A stretch of 64,000 bases of DNA, taken from positions 71,125,377 to 71,189,376 of the forward strand of contig CM026426.1 in NCBI GenBank assembly GCA_014871385.1. The letters are read 5' to 3'. The stretch is from Ceratodon purpureus. Taxonomy: Eukaryota; Streptophyta; Bryopsida; Pseudoditrichales; Ditrichaceae. Positions 32,981-45,056 of the stretch are shown here, one piece after another. The stretch's first letter is position 1. Every line of letters starts with the position of its first letter. The translations under genes were made by a program, and so were the position numbers. Below the pieces are notes generated by a model. That model did no database searches and had not been told where the DNA came from. It worked only from the letters and a program-made list of their open reading frames with translations.

Positions 32981-33455
32981 CTTAGTCCATAGGACATGAG
33001 CAGTTAGCTAGAGACCATACACCTGTTGATGATGTTTTGGAAAAATTCCTACATTAGTTGAAGTCTTTCACTGTAGGGCAAATTTTCAAGATTTATATGA
33101 TTTTCAAGGATTACAGTTGGTTGAATCTTTAGTAATCTATTTGGCGCATGCTGTATATCTGGTACCTTACAGTTCCCGAGCACGGCCTTTGTTATGATAA
33201 GTATTCCTAACCGTCTTTGCTTTTCAACGTCCATGTATATTTAACTTCTGAGACATAATGTGTGATGCACCTATTGTTGCTACAAGACTTTCTATCTTTA
33301 AGGATGTCGGTTTAGGAAAACTTGCTTTGTCAAATATTATTCTTCTAGTAACTCTATTACTATATCTACTACATGAATGCCATGTGTCATTTTACATACA
33401 CTTCATTCCCATTATAGTTCTGTACCAAAACCCTATTATTGCATAAGTTAAGGCT

Positions 33456-33960
33456 TTAGACGCTAAACCGGTTCTCAAGCTTAAGAAAAAAGATAGAATG
33501 GAAGAACAAATGAAGAATATTAAAAATTTTAAGATTGAATGGAATAAGAATGGTTGAATTTAGATGAAATGGAAGAAGGATGGAAGAAGAAATGAAATAA
33601 ATGAATAAAGAAAAGAAGAATGGAAGTTTAAGTAAATAAGAAGATAGAATCGAATGAGAATGAAAAATAAAAATAAAAACAATAATATGAAAGTGATTAA
33701 GAATGGAAGAATAAATAGATATTAAAATGGAATGGAAGAAGAATAGAAGCAAAAATAAATAAATGATTAAATAAAATGAATGGAGGAAAGATGGACGAAA
33801 AATGGAAGAAAAAAAAATTGAAAAAAGATAGCAAATTAGTTAACTAAAAAAAATAATGAAAACATAAAAGAAGAAGTTTAATAAACAAGAAGATAGAATG
33901 GGATTCAAATGGAAGAATAAAAATTTAAGAAATAAAGTTTGGAAGAATAAATAATTTGCA
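33456..33960. repeat. Purine-rich low-complexity tract, left
   Basis: Irregular GAATGGAAGAAT/AAATAAATGA repeats, almost free of C. A similar tract lies at about 41600-41900, on the other side of the Mutator-like element. Confidence 0.7.
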
Positions 33961-34166
33961 CTATCTATTATATATTATAATATTTACATCCTTGCATTCC
34001 GTAAATTCTCTCAAGTGCCTGAACCACGGATATAGGCATGCCAAAATTCTTCATTTATATACCCTAGGCCCTAAATGTTTTAATAATATTCAAAATAACT
34101 ACCAAATCCGCGGTCATAGGATATGCTTCACGAGACAGCAAATTTCCAAAATTACAGAAAAGTTAC

Positions 34167-34209
34167 CGCTCACCGCTCACAGCTCACCGCTCACCGCTCA
34201 CCGCTCACT
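34167..34209. repeat. CCGCTCA heptamer array, left
   Basis: Six near-perfect tandem copies of CCGCTCA. A related array lies at 42286-42333 in the same orientation. Both are preceded by a related word (TCCGCGGTCATAGG at 34111; TCCACGGTTATAGG at 42147). Confidence 0.8.
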
Positions 34210-35163
34210 AAATAGCTTTTCCCCCAAGAAAATCCTCTGAAATCCACAAAGTTTTCACAATTTAATTAAATTCTTTTATCAACCATGCATTCACGTTACA
34301 AATAATGGAACCAAAAAAATCCAAAAAAAATAAAACAAAAGCAAAATCCCCAAATCCAACACCCCGCCTCGGACCTACATTCGTTGACGAACGTAGGGTA
34401 GCCGTTTTTTTAATTTTCAATTCAAACGCATCTGCACACCGAGCAGAGCAAGCAATCAACCCGGTTAGCAAGTTGTAACTTCTGTAAGCAAACCCCAAGC
34501 ACCCTTCAATGCGACCATGGACAGTCTCCAATTATCGATCACCTGATAAAGAGGTTTAGCCTGATAAAACCGCTAGCCACCGAGAACAAACCAGTCCAGA
34601 TAACAAACACTCAAGGGGAATGAATCTTGAGCATTTTGAACAATTCTTGAGCATCCTCGGCCCACCCCTCGGGGTGAGCCTCCGCATCTGAAACCGAATA
34701 ACCCACTCGTTCCAAGACATAAGCACCCAACAACCTCAAACCGCAAACAAAACATAAGCACCCAACAACATGAAACCCATGACCAACCATAAACCATACA
34801 AACCATAAACACTCAATGAAGAAAGATCGCAACCCACACTACTTTAATGCCACCTCTGCTCGCAAGCTACCGAGGACAGCTGCTGGGGGGCAGTGCTAGC
34901 TTCGGAGATCACACCCTCATAGCAAGCAGGTCCCCTTGACTGAGCTGCGGCACTGCCAGAATCCCGAAGACCCTCAATCCGCAAACCACACGCAAGTCCG
35001 CAAAGACTACGATTCCAACATTCCGAAACCAGCAAAGCATCCGATACTCAAGAAGAACCCACAACATTACATACTTGACAAACCCAAAAAACCCACACGC
35101 AATCTGCAATAAACCCAACACACAAACACCCCGCATCTCCCAACTACCAACCATTTCAAGTAC
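34210..35163. other. No supported gene
   Basis: Between the heptamer array and the last recognisable minus-strand exon. Further exons of that gene may lie here, but I could not place them. Confidence 0.35.
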
Positions 35164-36399
35164 CTCGTCGTCGTCGTCAGAATCTCCATCCTGGTCTCTA
35201 CGACCGACCTCAATCTCCTCTCCCACATCCTGCCCACCTCCTCCAGATTCCTCGCGGTCGGTGGGTTCTTCAAACCCATCGAATCCCCCTGCTCCTTCTG
35301 CAACACCAAGATCTTGCTCCCGCCCGTTGTCTCGCCTCGCTTCGCCAGCTGAGTCGCTCGCTGCCTCCATAATCGCTGCCCGAACCTTCCTTGCGCAAAC
35401 CCGCAATTCCTCACCCTCCTCTCCCTCTACTCGAAACCTCTAAGTACAAAAAGAATCAGGTCGACAGTGGCCAAGCATTCTATTGCAAGTCGCATCAGAT
35501 CTATCCAGGCCAGGCCGGGCCGAAGTTAATTTAGCGAGCTCCTTTGACTTTTACTCTCAAAGCTATAGATTTAGTTAAACATTCCATCATAATTACGGGC
35601 ATCTCTCGACTGCCAAGTAGGTGGTCACGGCCCACACCCAGTACAGGCTTCATATAAATATTTTGTGCCTTTAATTCGCTCTCCCTTATCGATTACATTA
35701 CACCATATTTCTGTACATGCTCTTCACTGGATATGACATGGGTGTCGTACAGACATTTAGAAGCACTTAACTACTTTCAGTCAACGTACACTATTGTACA
35801 CTATAATATCCATCTACGTTCATTAGCTGGTTCAAGTGTTGAACTTATATCACTGTTTAATATAGTTCAGATTTTTTCTAAAATAACTTGCTTAACATAA
35901 CATGGAGTTGTTGCCCAACCATAAAATAAAATTTGCTAAGACAGTGACGTACACTTACCAGTTCAGAGAGACAATCTTCGTCTGATTGTGAGTGCATATC
36001 CCTTGAGCGTGAATCCTTCTTCCCAAAAGACGGCTTCGGGGATTCTACTCTTTGACTACAATTAAATTCTAAGTCTTCCATTTGCTCCTCAAGTCGTACT
36101 CCACTATATGGTATCTCGTGCTCCTGATTTGCAGCTCCACTGTCTTCCAAGATCTCTTCCTTCACCTCAACTATACTGTCTAGGATGAGTTTACGAATGC
36201 TACAGAACTTCAAAGCTACAGGCAGACCAGCTCCTCTCCTTTTCACAGGTGCACTCAAATGGTCTGTTTTAAATACTACCTTCTTACGTGACTCTCTCCT
36301 CTTCCTCGCTCTTCTATCCGTAAAATCTGTACGACCTGGTTTTCTTCTAGGTTTAGGAGTGACATAAGTGGAGGGAGATGGCCCTCCACTCTGCTTCAT
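35164..36399 (-). CDS. Unrecognised nuclear-type protein divergent from the Mutator-like transposase; at least two exons
   Basis: Exon 1 is 36399-35959 (147 codons, phase 0), ending before a GTAAGT donor. Exon 2 fits 35439-35164 (92 codons, phase 0 at both sides) after GTACTTAG and before GTACTT. Exon 1 is strongly basic (TDRRARKRRESRKKVVF), suggesting nuclear DNA binding; exon 2 is Gly/Glu/Asp-rich and ends in an acidic run. The 3' end lies beyond exon 2 and was not located. It faces away from the transposase gene with about 640 bp between start codons, which suggests a shared promoter. In MuDR a second gene accompanies the transposase; this could be a functional analogue, without evident homology. 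Confidence 0.5.
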
Positions 36400-37039
36400 G
36401 TGCCTAACCTCAGGAAGAACTCTCTCACAAAAACACTCTCTACAGAACTTCCTCCCAGCTTAAATACATTTCAGCTGCAACTATTTTGATACAACCCTCA
36501 TTAGATATAGCATCTTAACTAGTGACCGATACTATACCTACTTTATTTTAAGAGTTCGAATAACTATTCTATTGTGAAGTAAAATTAGAAAAGTTCAACC
36601 TTTAAATATAAAGAATAAATCCAAGCACACTATAAATTAAAAAGATTTGAATCAAGCACTTTCATGCATGCTCCTGTTTATATTCATTGCTTTAAATGTA
36701 GAATTCAAAATACGGCTCAGCCTAATCTTATAATACATCATAACAAATAGAATCTGCTCCACGATTCAAATTATTAAAGTAGAGTTATAAAAATCTGCCT
36801 TGATATTCTTAGACAAGCAGGAACTGGCATTCTAATTAGTTCGCGCCGTCTCTCTAAAATCATACATTCGTTACGTAACAGAATGAATCATTACCTAGAC
36901 GTCCGCATGGACATTCCAGCCTGAATAAAATGATCAACAGCAATGCATCATTCCTCTCACTTTGCTCTTGCGATACAGCTTGGCTAGTACACTCACTCTT
37001 CTCCCTTCTTCCAGTAGTACTTGTGATTTGCCTGCGATC
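36400..37039. promoter_or_regulatory. Divergent intergenic region of the Mutator-like element
   Basis: AT-rich spacer between the divergent start codons at 36399 (minus) and 37040 (plus); no gene seen. Confidence 0.4.
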
Positions 37040-40000
37040 ATGGGGATGGTCTGTCTGTATGCCCAAGGCATGGGCATCCCTCTTAGGTTTCGCGTAGATG
37101 ACGATGGTCTAGCTACAATTTCCTCTCTTCGCCTTAGTCTCAGATTCCATTTCCGTGAGGATTCCATCAGTATAGAGGAGGAGATCTTTGATGACGTTAC
37201 TGCGGAGGTTACCCACACCCTCGGGCAACCTTCAGTGAGAGATGAAAACAATATGTTGCAGTCGAGACTCCTCCCTGGATCCTATAGAGTCTATGGTCTT
37301 ACAGATTCTCTGGTGGCTGCATTCACTGAGATCCTCACCCCCCGTCGCTCTTCTACTTGCACAATTCGGACTCCCTTACCTTGTGATGTCAAGGTCAAAG
37401 TCGAGCGTGGTACTGAGACTTCAGATGTAGAGAAACCTCGTCCTCCGGCAGTCATTTCTCTCTCCTCTGATGACGAAGTTAGTCCCGTCAAGTTGGTGCC
37501 CAAGGTCCACGCTGATGCTCCTCCTTCCAATGTCTCTCCTCCATTGTCCCAGGTCACAGTTAGCATTGTTCCGCTCCTTCAACAGCTTGGAAGGGCGCGT
37601 GGGTCAAAAAACATTTTGAAGAAGATAGACTATTCCACGATTAGACACGAGAGAGTAGAGTACTTGCCTGCGAAGTTTGATGGACCGGTTCTTTTTGAGT
37701 TGCCCCCAGCTGCTGCGAGATCCTCTAAGCTCGCCGCCAAGTCATTGCAGGGAATGGACAAACGATACGACGGACACTTGTGGACCAAGACAATCACAAC
37801 AAACATCAAAAATGACTTCGGACTCTCTTTTCGAAGTTCCACCTGCGTCGGATGGCTGCGCTGCACCAACGAGGAGTGTGACTTCCTGAAGCGTGTTCCC
37901 AAGATCTTTGAGGTTAACGAGACTGAGTTCGAAGGCTATACCCTGCAAGCTTTTCTCATGGATCAGCCTCCTCCATCTGACTCAACGCTAGTGTGCAAGG
38001 TATGTAAAGAACCTCCATCATGTGTAGCTACATGCGAGGCTAAGATTTATTACGTTGTGGGCAAAGCGAATCAGACTAGAGCTTGTATTCACATAGGAAC
38101 ACATGATCATCCAGTGAAAGTTGAAGACTACAGAGACTCTAAAGCAGAGATTAGTAGCTTAATAGAAGAGCAGGTAGAGATGAACAACAAAGCAACAAAG
38201 AGCGCCATTGTCTTGGAGGCGAGCAAACTCCTCATCGGAAGCTACCTGCTACAGCCCGAGGATGCACCACCGAGGAAAGCTGACGATGGAAGAGCTGGTT
38301 CCTGTTCTGGATCGATGCAAAGACATGGCGTCACCAAACATCCGCAACAAAGTCGCCACCTTCAAAAAATACAGAAGGTACGGAGTCATGGACGGTATCA
38401 CCAAGCTCCGTGGAAACAGTCTCTGGGCGTATGTGCAGGAGAATAGGTTTCCTGGTCAGGGATCTATGCGTGACAAAGTCTTCGTCTTCAAGATGTCGGA
38501 GGTCGGGCCGGGAAGTGGCGTCGACTTGGTCAGCCGAATGCAAGCTGGTGGAGATTTGGAGAACGCATGGATCATGTTCGACCATGTCAAACGGGTGAAA
38601 GATTGGTCGACGATGGCGTGCCATGTGTACGACGCCACCTACTGCCGCGTGATGACAATCGCCACTTGCGACATGCAGTCCGAGGACACGGAGGCCCAGC
38701 TCGTCTTCTGGAAAAACCTGAACCTGGTCATGGAGATCAATGGAGAACTTCAAGGGGTTCATGGCGGATAACGCACAAGCGAATTGGAATGCAGTGCGAA
38801 TCCTTTACGGCAATGGCAACAAAGAGGATCCAATGGAGGACCGGGAGAGGTCGTGCTTGTTCCACTAAACACAGAACATGGTAGGGTATACGCAGAAGCA
38901 CTTCCCCGAAGAACTCTGGGAACAGCACAAGAAGATGTTTACTCTGTACAAGACGGCGACCAGCCTGGCAGAGGCGGAAACTCTGTACCACGCGTTGCGA
39001 GCCTGGTGGGCATCCACCGGGGTCGTTGGCGAGAGCGGGCTCATCAAACTCGATCAGTGGCTGTCATTCTGGCACCACCGCTTCCGCCAGTGGGGGGGGA
39101 TTCATGACCGAGGTATTATCTCTGCACTCTGTTTTCATGTTTTTGATACTGCTTTCCTAGCCCTAACCTACAAATCTGTAATCGGTGACTCTAATGTCAC
39201 CTAGTGTCTAAACTGCTGAAATTCACGGAAGAAGAACTCACAGAGATGCCCACCTGTAACCTCGCCGAAACAGTTCACAACAAGTGGCTCCAAGCTTCAG
39301 GAAACAACGGGAACGACCTGTACGTTGCTACCGTGGACGATTTCGTTTGAGCTTTTCTACAGGTTGTTGACTACTACCAGTTCCTCAAAGGTGACTTTGG
39401 CGGAACCGGACCATCGAAGAAGGAACTGAGGCTCCGTATAGCGGAACGCAACGCGAAGAGATGGGAAAATCCTACACTGCTCGAAGACCCCATGCTCGAT
39501 ATGCTACGAGCGGATGAGTTCTACACCCGTCAGCCTATCATGCCTGGAGCGGAAGTGTTTGGTTCACATAAGCGAAAAGCCGACGTCCCTATCAGAGCTG
39601 ACGAAGAGTCTCATCGCCCGGACAAGACAAACTTTTCACGCCCAAGAGGCCCAAGACGTGCCGTCAGAGCTCGCCCTATTCAGATGCCCGTCATTGTGGA
39701 AGACGACTCCGAACACGACCCCGAGGTAGAAGGTACCCAATCTCCTGCCCAGGAAGTTGATTCCCCTTTACCTTCACCTGTGAACAAGGGCGGCATTCGC
39801 CATGTCAATGCGGTTGAAGAAACTAAGGTCGACGTGAAGGAGTGGCACATTTCGAGACTTCACAAACTTTCTGCGAAGTGCTGCTTGGCCCAAAGAGCTG
39901 AAACGAAAAAGAAGTGCACTGAGAGAATCGTCAGGGGGCCCCATTGCACAGCTGCACCGACCTACACTGGGCTTTGGACTAACTATCGCAGGAACACAGT

Positions 40001-40709
40001 TGAGAAGACAGAGTTCTTCTGCTCCGACGATATTGAGCGCTGCGTAAAAGGCTCTAAGCGCAAGTGGGTAGCGCACTACTCAAAAGACCAGGAATTCCCC
40101 TCCATTCCAGAGGTCTGGCCAGTGAAACTTGGTACTAACCTAAAACTCACCGAGATTCTTGCCCTCGAAGCAGCAGGGTTTCAACTTCCGCCACCGAAGC
40201 CGGTCTCCCCAAGACGCCTCTTCTCCTTTGCCCCGCCCCCTGCAAATCTCAGCTCGGTGCCAGTCCCTGCAGACGCTACCCGCTATCTAGGCAAGAGAGA
40301 CGGCAAGATGGTGAAGCGCACTGCCACTCGTCCCAATCCAGCGCAGCGACTATCCCTGGGCTCCTCCGAGTCTCTCAAAGCGCGCCTCCGTTCCGTCATC
40401 ATAATACCTGAGCCGGGCCACGGTTGCATCATTGGGCTGGATTTGGGCGTCGCTCCACACATCACACGGTACCAGATTACCATCAGTTCTTACCCTGGTT
40501 GCAGTTGCCCAGCATTCAAGAAGACGATGACTACGTTCCGTGGTAAGACTCAGTTCACGTATTGTAAGCACCTATACTACATACTCTTGAAGGTCTGCAA
40601 CCGTGATCCCGAAGCCGAGCTTTTCATCCATGCGCCTACCTTCAGCTTCAACGAGGTCAAGCTACTCTTAGAGAGTGGAATCTTGCGTCACCCCTTGGCA
40701 AAGAAGTAG
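37040..40709 (+). pseudogene. Mutator-like (MULE) transposase with zinc cluster and SWIM finger, decayed
   Basis: Exon 1 starts at ATG 37040 and ends at 39112. A 92-nt intron follows, and exon 2 runs 39205-40709; the join restores frame. Order: a SUMO-interacting-like AVISLSSDDE; a GCM/WRKY/FLYWCH-like zinc cluster (GWLRCTNEECDFL, CKVCKEPPSC, CIHIGTHDHP); the RNase-H core with VYDATYCRVMTIATCD and FKGFMADNAQANW as probable catalytic aspartates and CLFH beyond; a second acidic patch (VIVEDDSE); and a C-terminal SWIM finger (CSC, then CKH near 40565). The frame shifts by +1 near 38275 and again near 38748, and TAA at 38866 and TGA at 39348 interrupt it. It is therefore inactive, though every domain is recognisable. 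Confidence 0.82.
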
Positions 40710-41086
40710 GTAGCCCTCCTACTTTAGAACTGCCATTTCCACAATGGCCATTTGTCACGTAGTGAATGATTTTAGTAATACCCCATGTACTAAGTCAGCA
40801 ATACGGAAGCTATATTGACTTTTTCATTATAAAGGCTTTGTCGTTCACATTGATTGCACTCTATTTCAAAACATTCTATCTTGAACAAGTGCACTATATA
40901 CCTCGTATCCCCTGACATGTACCCTTTATTACAGCAAACATATACTTGTTATTAGATGTTCTAATCTTCGAACCTAACACGTTTAGGGTTGCCCACTACA
41001 CTATTAGCAGGACTGCCAGCCACTGACTGTACTACAGGAGAGAATACATTTGCATTCACTTTCGTTCCCACACTTGGCAAGTGTCC

Positions 41087-41413
41087 TTAGTATGAACGTT
41101 TCAGCAATGGCCCACCTCCCTGCCTCCGATTCACTGATTCCCTGGAATAGGTTCCCCTTGGGATCTTTCCAACCTTGGAGTATGCATGTGGTTGCAAAGG
41201 CACATCTGCGTCCTCCTCCAGCACTATGATATCATCCAAATTTTCTGAACGTGGAGGGTCAGCTCTTACATCCGGTTGTACGTCAACATCCGTTGTCAAA
41301 GGACGCCTTTGGCTGTTGTCCATCACCTCTTCTTCGTCCTCCACCTCAACATATGGTTGAAATGGACAAACATCGTCAGCAAGTGAAACAACAATATCTC
41401 TGACGTCTTCCAT
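41087..41413 (-). CDS. Small acidic protein, 108 aa, with SUMO-interacting-like motif
   Basis: An intact frame from ATG 41413. It is acidic in its first half (VEDEEEV) with DDIIVLEEDAD, a hydrophobic core plus acidic flank typical of SUMO-interacting motifs; the C-terminus is basic. No family recognised. It lies just 3' of the Mutator-like transposase on the opposite strand and may be an element-encoded accessory protein or one exon of a larger gene. Confidence 0.4.
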   Translation of the reverse strand: MEDVRDIVVSLADDVCPFQPYVEVEDEEEVMDNSQRRPLTTDVDVQPDVRADPPRSENLDDIIVLEEDADVPLQPHAYSKVGKIPRGTYSRESVNRRQGGGPLLKRSY

Positions 41414-41599
41414 AACTGCTGTCCCGCACTAAGAAAAAGAGCTTCACAAAACACCAACACAAAAGAGGAAGAGACATTCCTTAATCTTATCTTAAATATC
41501 GTTGAAGAAGATGCTTGGCGCCCTTGAAAATTGGCTTTTCATTCATTTAAAAGTTGTCATCCTCCTAAACTGAATGGAAAAAGATGAGGGTTTAGCAGA

Positions 41600-41900
41600 G
41601 GTCATTTAGCATTTAAATTTTAAAAAAAAAAAAAAAAAAAAACATTTATAAAAAATGAAATTAAATAGATAAAAGTAAACAAAAGCAAAAATTAATATTA
41701 AGGTTGAAAATAATATGAAGGAAATTAAGAAAATGAATGTGAAAATAAAATGAATGTGAAAATTAAATGAAAGAGAAAATTAAATGAAATGACGCTTTTG
41801 ACCCCTCTAATAAGATAGATAGAATAAAGAAAGTTAATAAAAAATACAAGACAATTATAAAAAATAAAAATAAAAAAGATGAAAGGCTTGTAGACTATGG
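41600..41900. repeat. Purine-rich low-complexity tract, right
   Basis: A poly-A run followed by AAATGAATGTGAAAATTAAATG-like sequence, comparable with 33456-33960. Confidence 0.65.
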
Positions 41901-42285
41901 CGGATGAATTTTAGCAATGTTAAGAAAATGTTACGATATTAAATGTTACTTGATCCCTCTTAAGAACTTCAATACCAATACATTTTAAGTAGTAATTTGC
42001 ATAAAAATGTGAGGGGATAAGGGGAATTAATGTATGCCTGAACCAGTTAGAAGGAGCTGGAGCACAGTAATTGGTGCACATCTAAAAATTAATCACCAAG
42101 AAAAGAGAAAACGAACTACAAATTCAATGAAAATACTGTAATTAGTCCACGGTTATAGGGTCAATAAAATTACTAAAATAAGATTATTTCTAAAAATATA
42201 CTGAGAATATTCGAATCTTTTAATTATATATTATATTTTTAGTAAAAAAATTGCTATTTTTAGGTTCTGTCCCCCATTCTATGCT

Positions 42286-42333
42286 CTCCGCTCTCCAAAT
42301 CTCCGCTCACCGCTCTCCGCTCTCCGCTCACGT
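42286..42333. repeat. CCGCTC(A/T) heptamer array, right
   Basis: About six heptamers, CCGCTCT and CCGCTCA, in the same orientation as the left array 8.1 kb away. Confidence 0.75.
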
Positions 42334-42352
42334 ACAAGCTACCTCCCTTCCA

Positions 42353-42740
42353 ATCCGGATCTTTCAAATCCGGATCCGGTTCACAACAAGTTAACACAAA
42401 ATGAAGTTTAACCTCTATATGAGAGGGTGCCGTTGGTATTTAGAAAGGATGGCTCCTACCGTTCTAGAGATTTGAGTGGCTGAAGTACCACTATCAAAAC
42501 CATAAAACAACAACAAACACAAAGGGTGCAGTTACTTCCTCACAACTATTCCGGGTTGACAATCCGGTCCAGCAGGTCACACAAGAAATCCCCACAATCC
42601 TACCAATACTACAACGACGAACCTATCCGGATCCGGATCTTTCCGGATCCTTCCGGATCTTTCCGAAACTTTCCGGATCTTTCCGGATCCTTCCAAAACT
42701 TTCCGGAATTTCTGGATATCCGGATCTGGATCTGGTTTTG
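42353..42740. repeat. TTTCCGGATC-type minisatellite
   Basis: Scattered copies to 42400, then a dense array at 42620-42735 of TTCCGGATCT/TTCCGGATCC/TTCCGAAACT units. No coding potential. Confidence 0.75.
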
Positions 42741-43269
42741 GAGGGGAGTTTGGTGACCAGATAACTAGGCGGCCCATACCACTTGTTGTCTACGCCTTTC
42801 AAATACTGTGGAACCTCTTCAAAAGGTTGGTTGGCCCTTCCTAGGCTCTTCCCGGATCATACCCAACCTAGCAATGGCTATCCCACATGAAAGTTATACA
42901 AGCAAACACACCCAGTGAGGCTTCACTCCTACTACACGTAGTCTTTTAACCAGCTCTTAAACCAACCCCAAAACTAGACCCTAAGATAGATCCGGGTACT
43001 CTTCTAAGCTTCTCCCTCCAAGTCGTCCTCTCAAAGCTCACTCACACGTCTATAAGGAACTGTAGCATCAACACTTGCAGCAAAACTCTGGATGAGGCTT
43101 TACTTCATAGAGAAAAGGAAACAAAGAAAGAGGACCAGGAAGAACCGGAAGTTCCCCCCCTTATAAACACAATGCCAACCCTAACCCTAACTCAAATCAG
43201 GCGCCTACGCGCCCTGAGCACCGCCCATTTGGCGCTCCATGAATTTCGGATCTCAGATCCACAATTTTT

Positions 43270-43430
43270 GGATCTCAGATCTTCCAACCCGGATCCTCCA
43301 ACTCCAATCTTTCAACCCGGATCCTCCAACCCAGATCCTCCAACCCGGATCCTCCAACCCGGATCCTCCAACCCAGATCCTCCAACCCGGATCCTTCAAC
43401 CCGGATCCTCCAACCCGGATCATGCACCCG
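43270..43430. repeat. 14-bp TCCAACCCGGATCC tandem repeat
   Basis: About ten units with few changes (CCAGATCC variants). The array is translatable only because the sequence is repetitive; I do not regard it as a gene. Confidence 0.85.
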
Positions 43431-43439
43431 GATCGGGTA

Positions 43440-45056
43440 CTCGGATCTTTAAAACTTGATTTTCCAATCCGGTCTTTAGCTGAAATGAAACTCTTTTCCT
43501 TAACCCTTTTATCCTCTAGCCCTTTCACACTTGGCTCTATGTGCTAATTTATCTACCACTATTACTTTTGTGCTATCTAACTAAAAAATTAACACTAAAA
43601 GAATTTTCCTAACCTATTTTTACTACTATCTAGCTAAAAACTAACTTTGCATGTTCCCACATCAAGAATACCGTGAGATGAAGCTATATACTCCAATTGA
43701 CAAGGTGAGGGGGGAAAAAGCAATTGAGCAACGGAGTGACCATGCCCTTGGATCCACCATGTGTCTGAATCTAACATAATGGAAAACATGTATCAAATCA
43801 CGCAGAACTACCGGAAGAAGCAAGTAATGTTGTTCAATGAAGGGATTTTTAGTTAGTATGGTCTGGAAAAACCAAATCGTTCAGTACAATGAACTGAGAA
43901 AAACAAATCAATCAATCGAAAACCATACTTCCATTTGGACAACTGAATGAACGCGGTAAGCATCTACATTGACATATATTCGTACTCAATGCGTGATGCA
44001 TCGAGGAATAGAACCGCATCAGGTTTTCCTGGTGCATCTACCTCAAAGAAAAAAACGTGAATAGAAATCGAAAATAAAGGTGGCATTTTCATTAATTTCC
44101 TACGGAGCTAGGGTGGAATAGGCGCACATGAAGGTGAAATGGGGTGACGCAGTTTGGAAGCACTTGATACTGTTGGACTTAGTCTACAGAATACAACATT
44201 GGCAATAGTAGAGTAATCCCCAAAAAAAACAGCATCCGGTAGAATTAAAGCCACGCATAATCCTTAGAGGAACGATCTAAGATTGTTCAATGGGAACAAA
44301 GAGCATGAAACATACAATCATAACGGGAAAGGAGTACAGACGTCGCACTAGAGCGTCTTATACTAGGGAGATTCTAGTCACAGCGGCGCAGATATTGCTC
44401 TTAGTGCATTAAAGGAATCCGCAAGAGTACACATACAAAAGCATGGTCTTCTTCAAATCAGGGGAGATGTGGAAAGTGATTTCCACGGTTGGCACGCCGG
44501 AATACTAATTCCGGTAGAAAAAAATGATAAAATTCAAAAAATTTGTGTTAGAAATACGGAAGTATTACGTAGATAAATGTAACAACCGGTTAAGACGGTT
44601 GGCTGAAGAAATAAGAGAATCGGAAGGGCAGCTGGTTCAGATCCGGTCGTACGAAGCCGGATGAGATAGAGCACCGTCTATGTGACGGAACCCTGACCAA
44701 GCAGACTTAGGGAAACAGCCGGAGGGTATGATTCACGCGGGAAAGGTGGCTGCAACCATTAAAGCGCCGCCGGCCGCGACCGTCCAATGATGAAGGGCTA
44801 CGACCGTCCGCCATGATGAGCTACGAATGGGTTGAGGTGAGTAAGGGTATAAAAGGAGGAAGAGCAACCGTGCTCCTCCTTTCTTTTGTCGTTTTGTGGA
44901 GCACCGAACCCTTGTGCTCCTCGGCGTAGTTCGCATTTCGGGTGATGACGGTAGGAGAGAGACGATGAGACGGAAGTGTTTCCGTTAGTCGAGGGATTGT
45001 GGTGAGGATCGTGCGTTCAGGTGTTACCGGAGTGACAGTGAGGAGGATTTAGCAGT
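43440..45056. promoter_or_regulatory. Spacer and probable promoter of the following gene
   Basis: 43440-44470 is AT-rich with nothing recognised. From about 44480 CCGG words become frequent. A GGTATAAAAGG box at about 44847-44857 lies about 210 nt upstream of the ATG at 45057 and is followed by a pyrimidine-rich start region. Confidence 0.5.

Noticed and set aside
33000..33455. Additional small genes downstream of the methyltransferase
   Set aside because: Short AT-rich frames without protein character; probably 3' untranslated sequence.
43172..43547. Plus- and minus-strand frames with PDPPTxILQPGSSN repeats
   Set aside because: They are translations of the 14-bp tandem repeat in several frames, not a gene.
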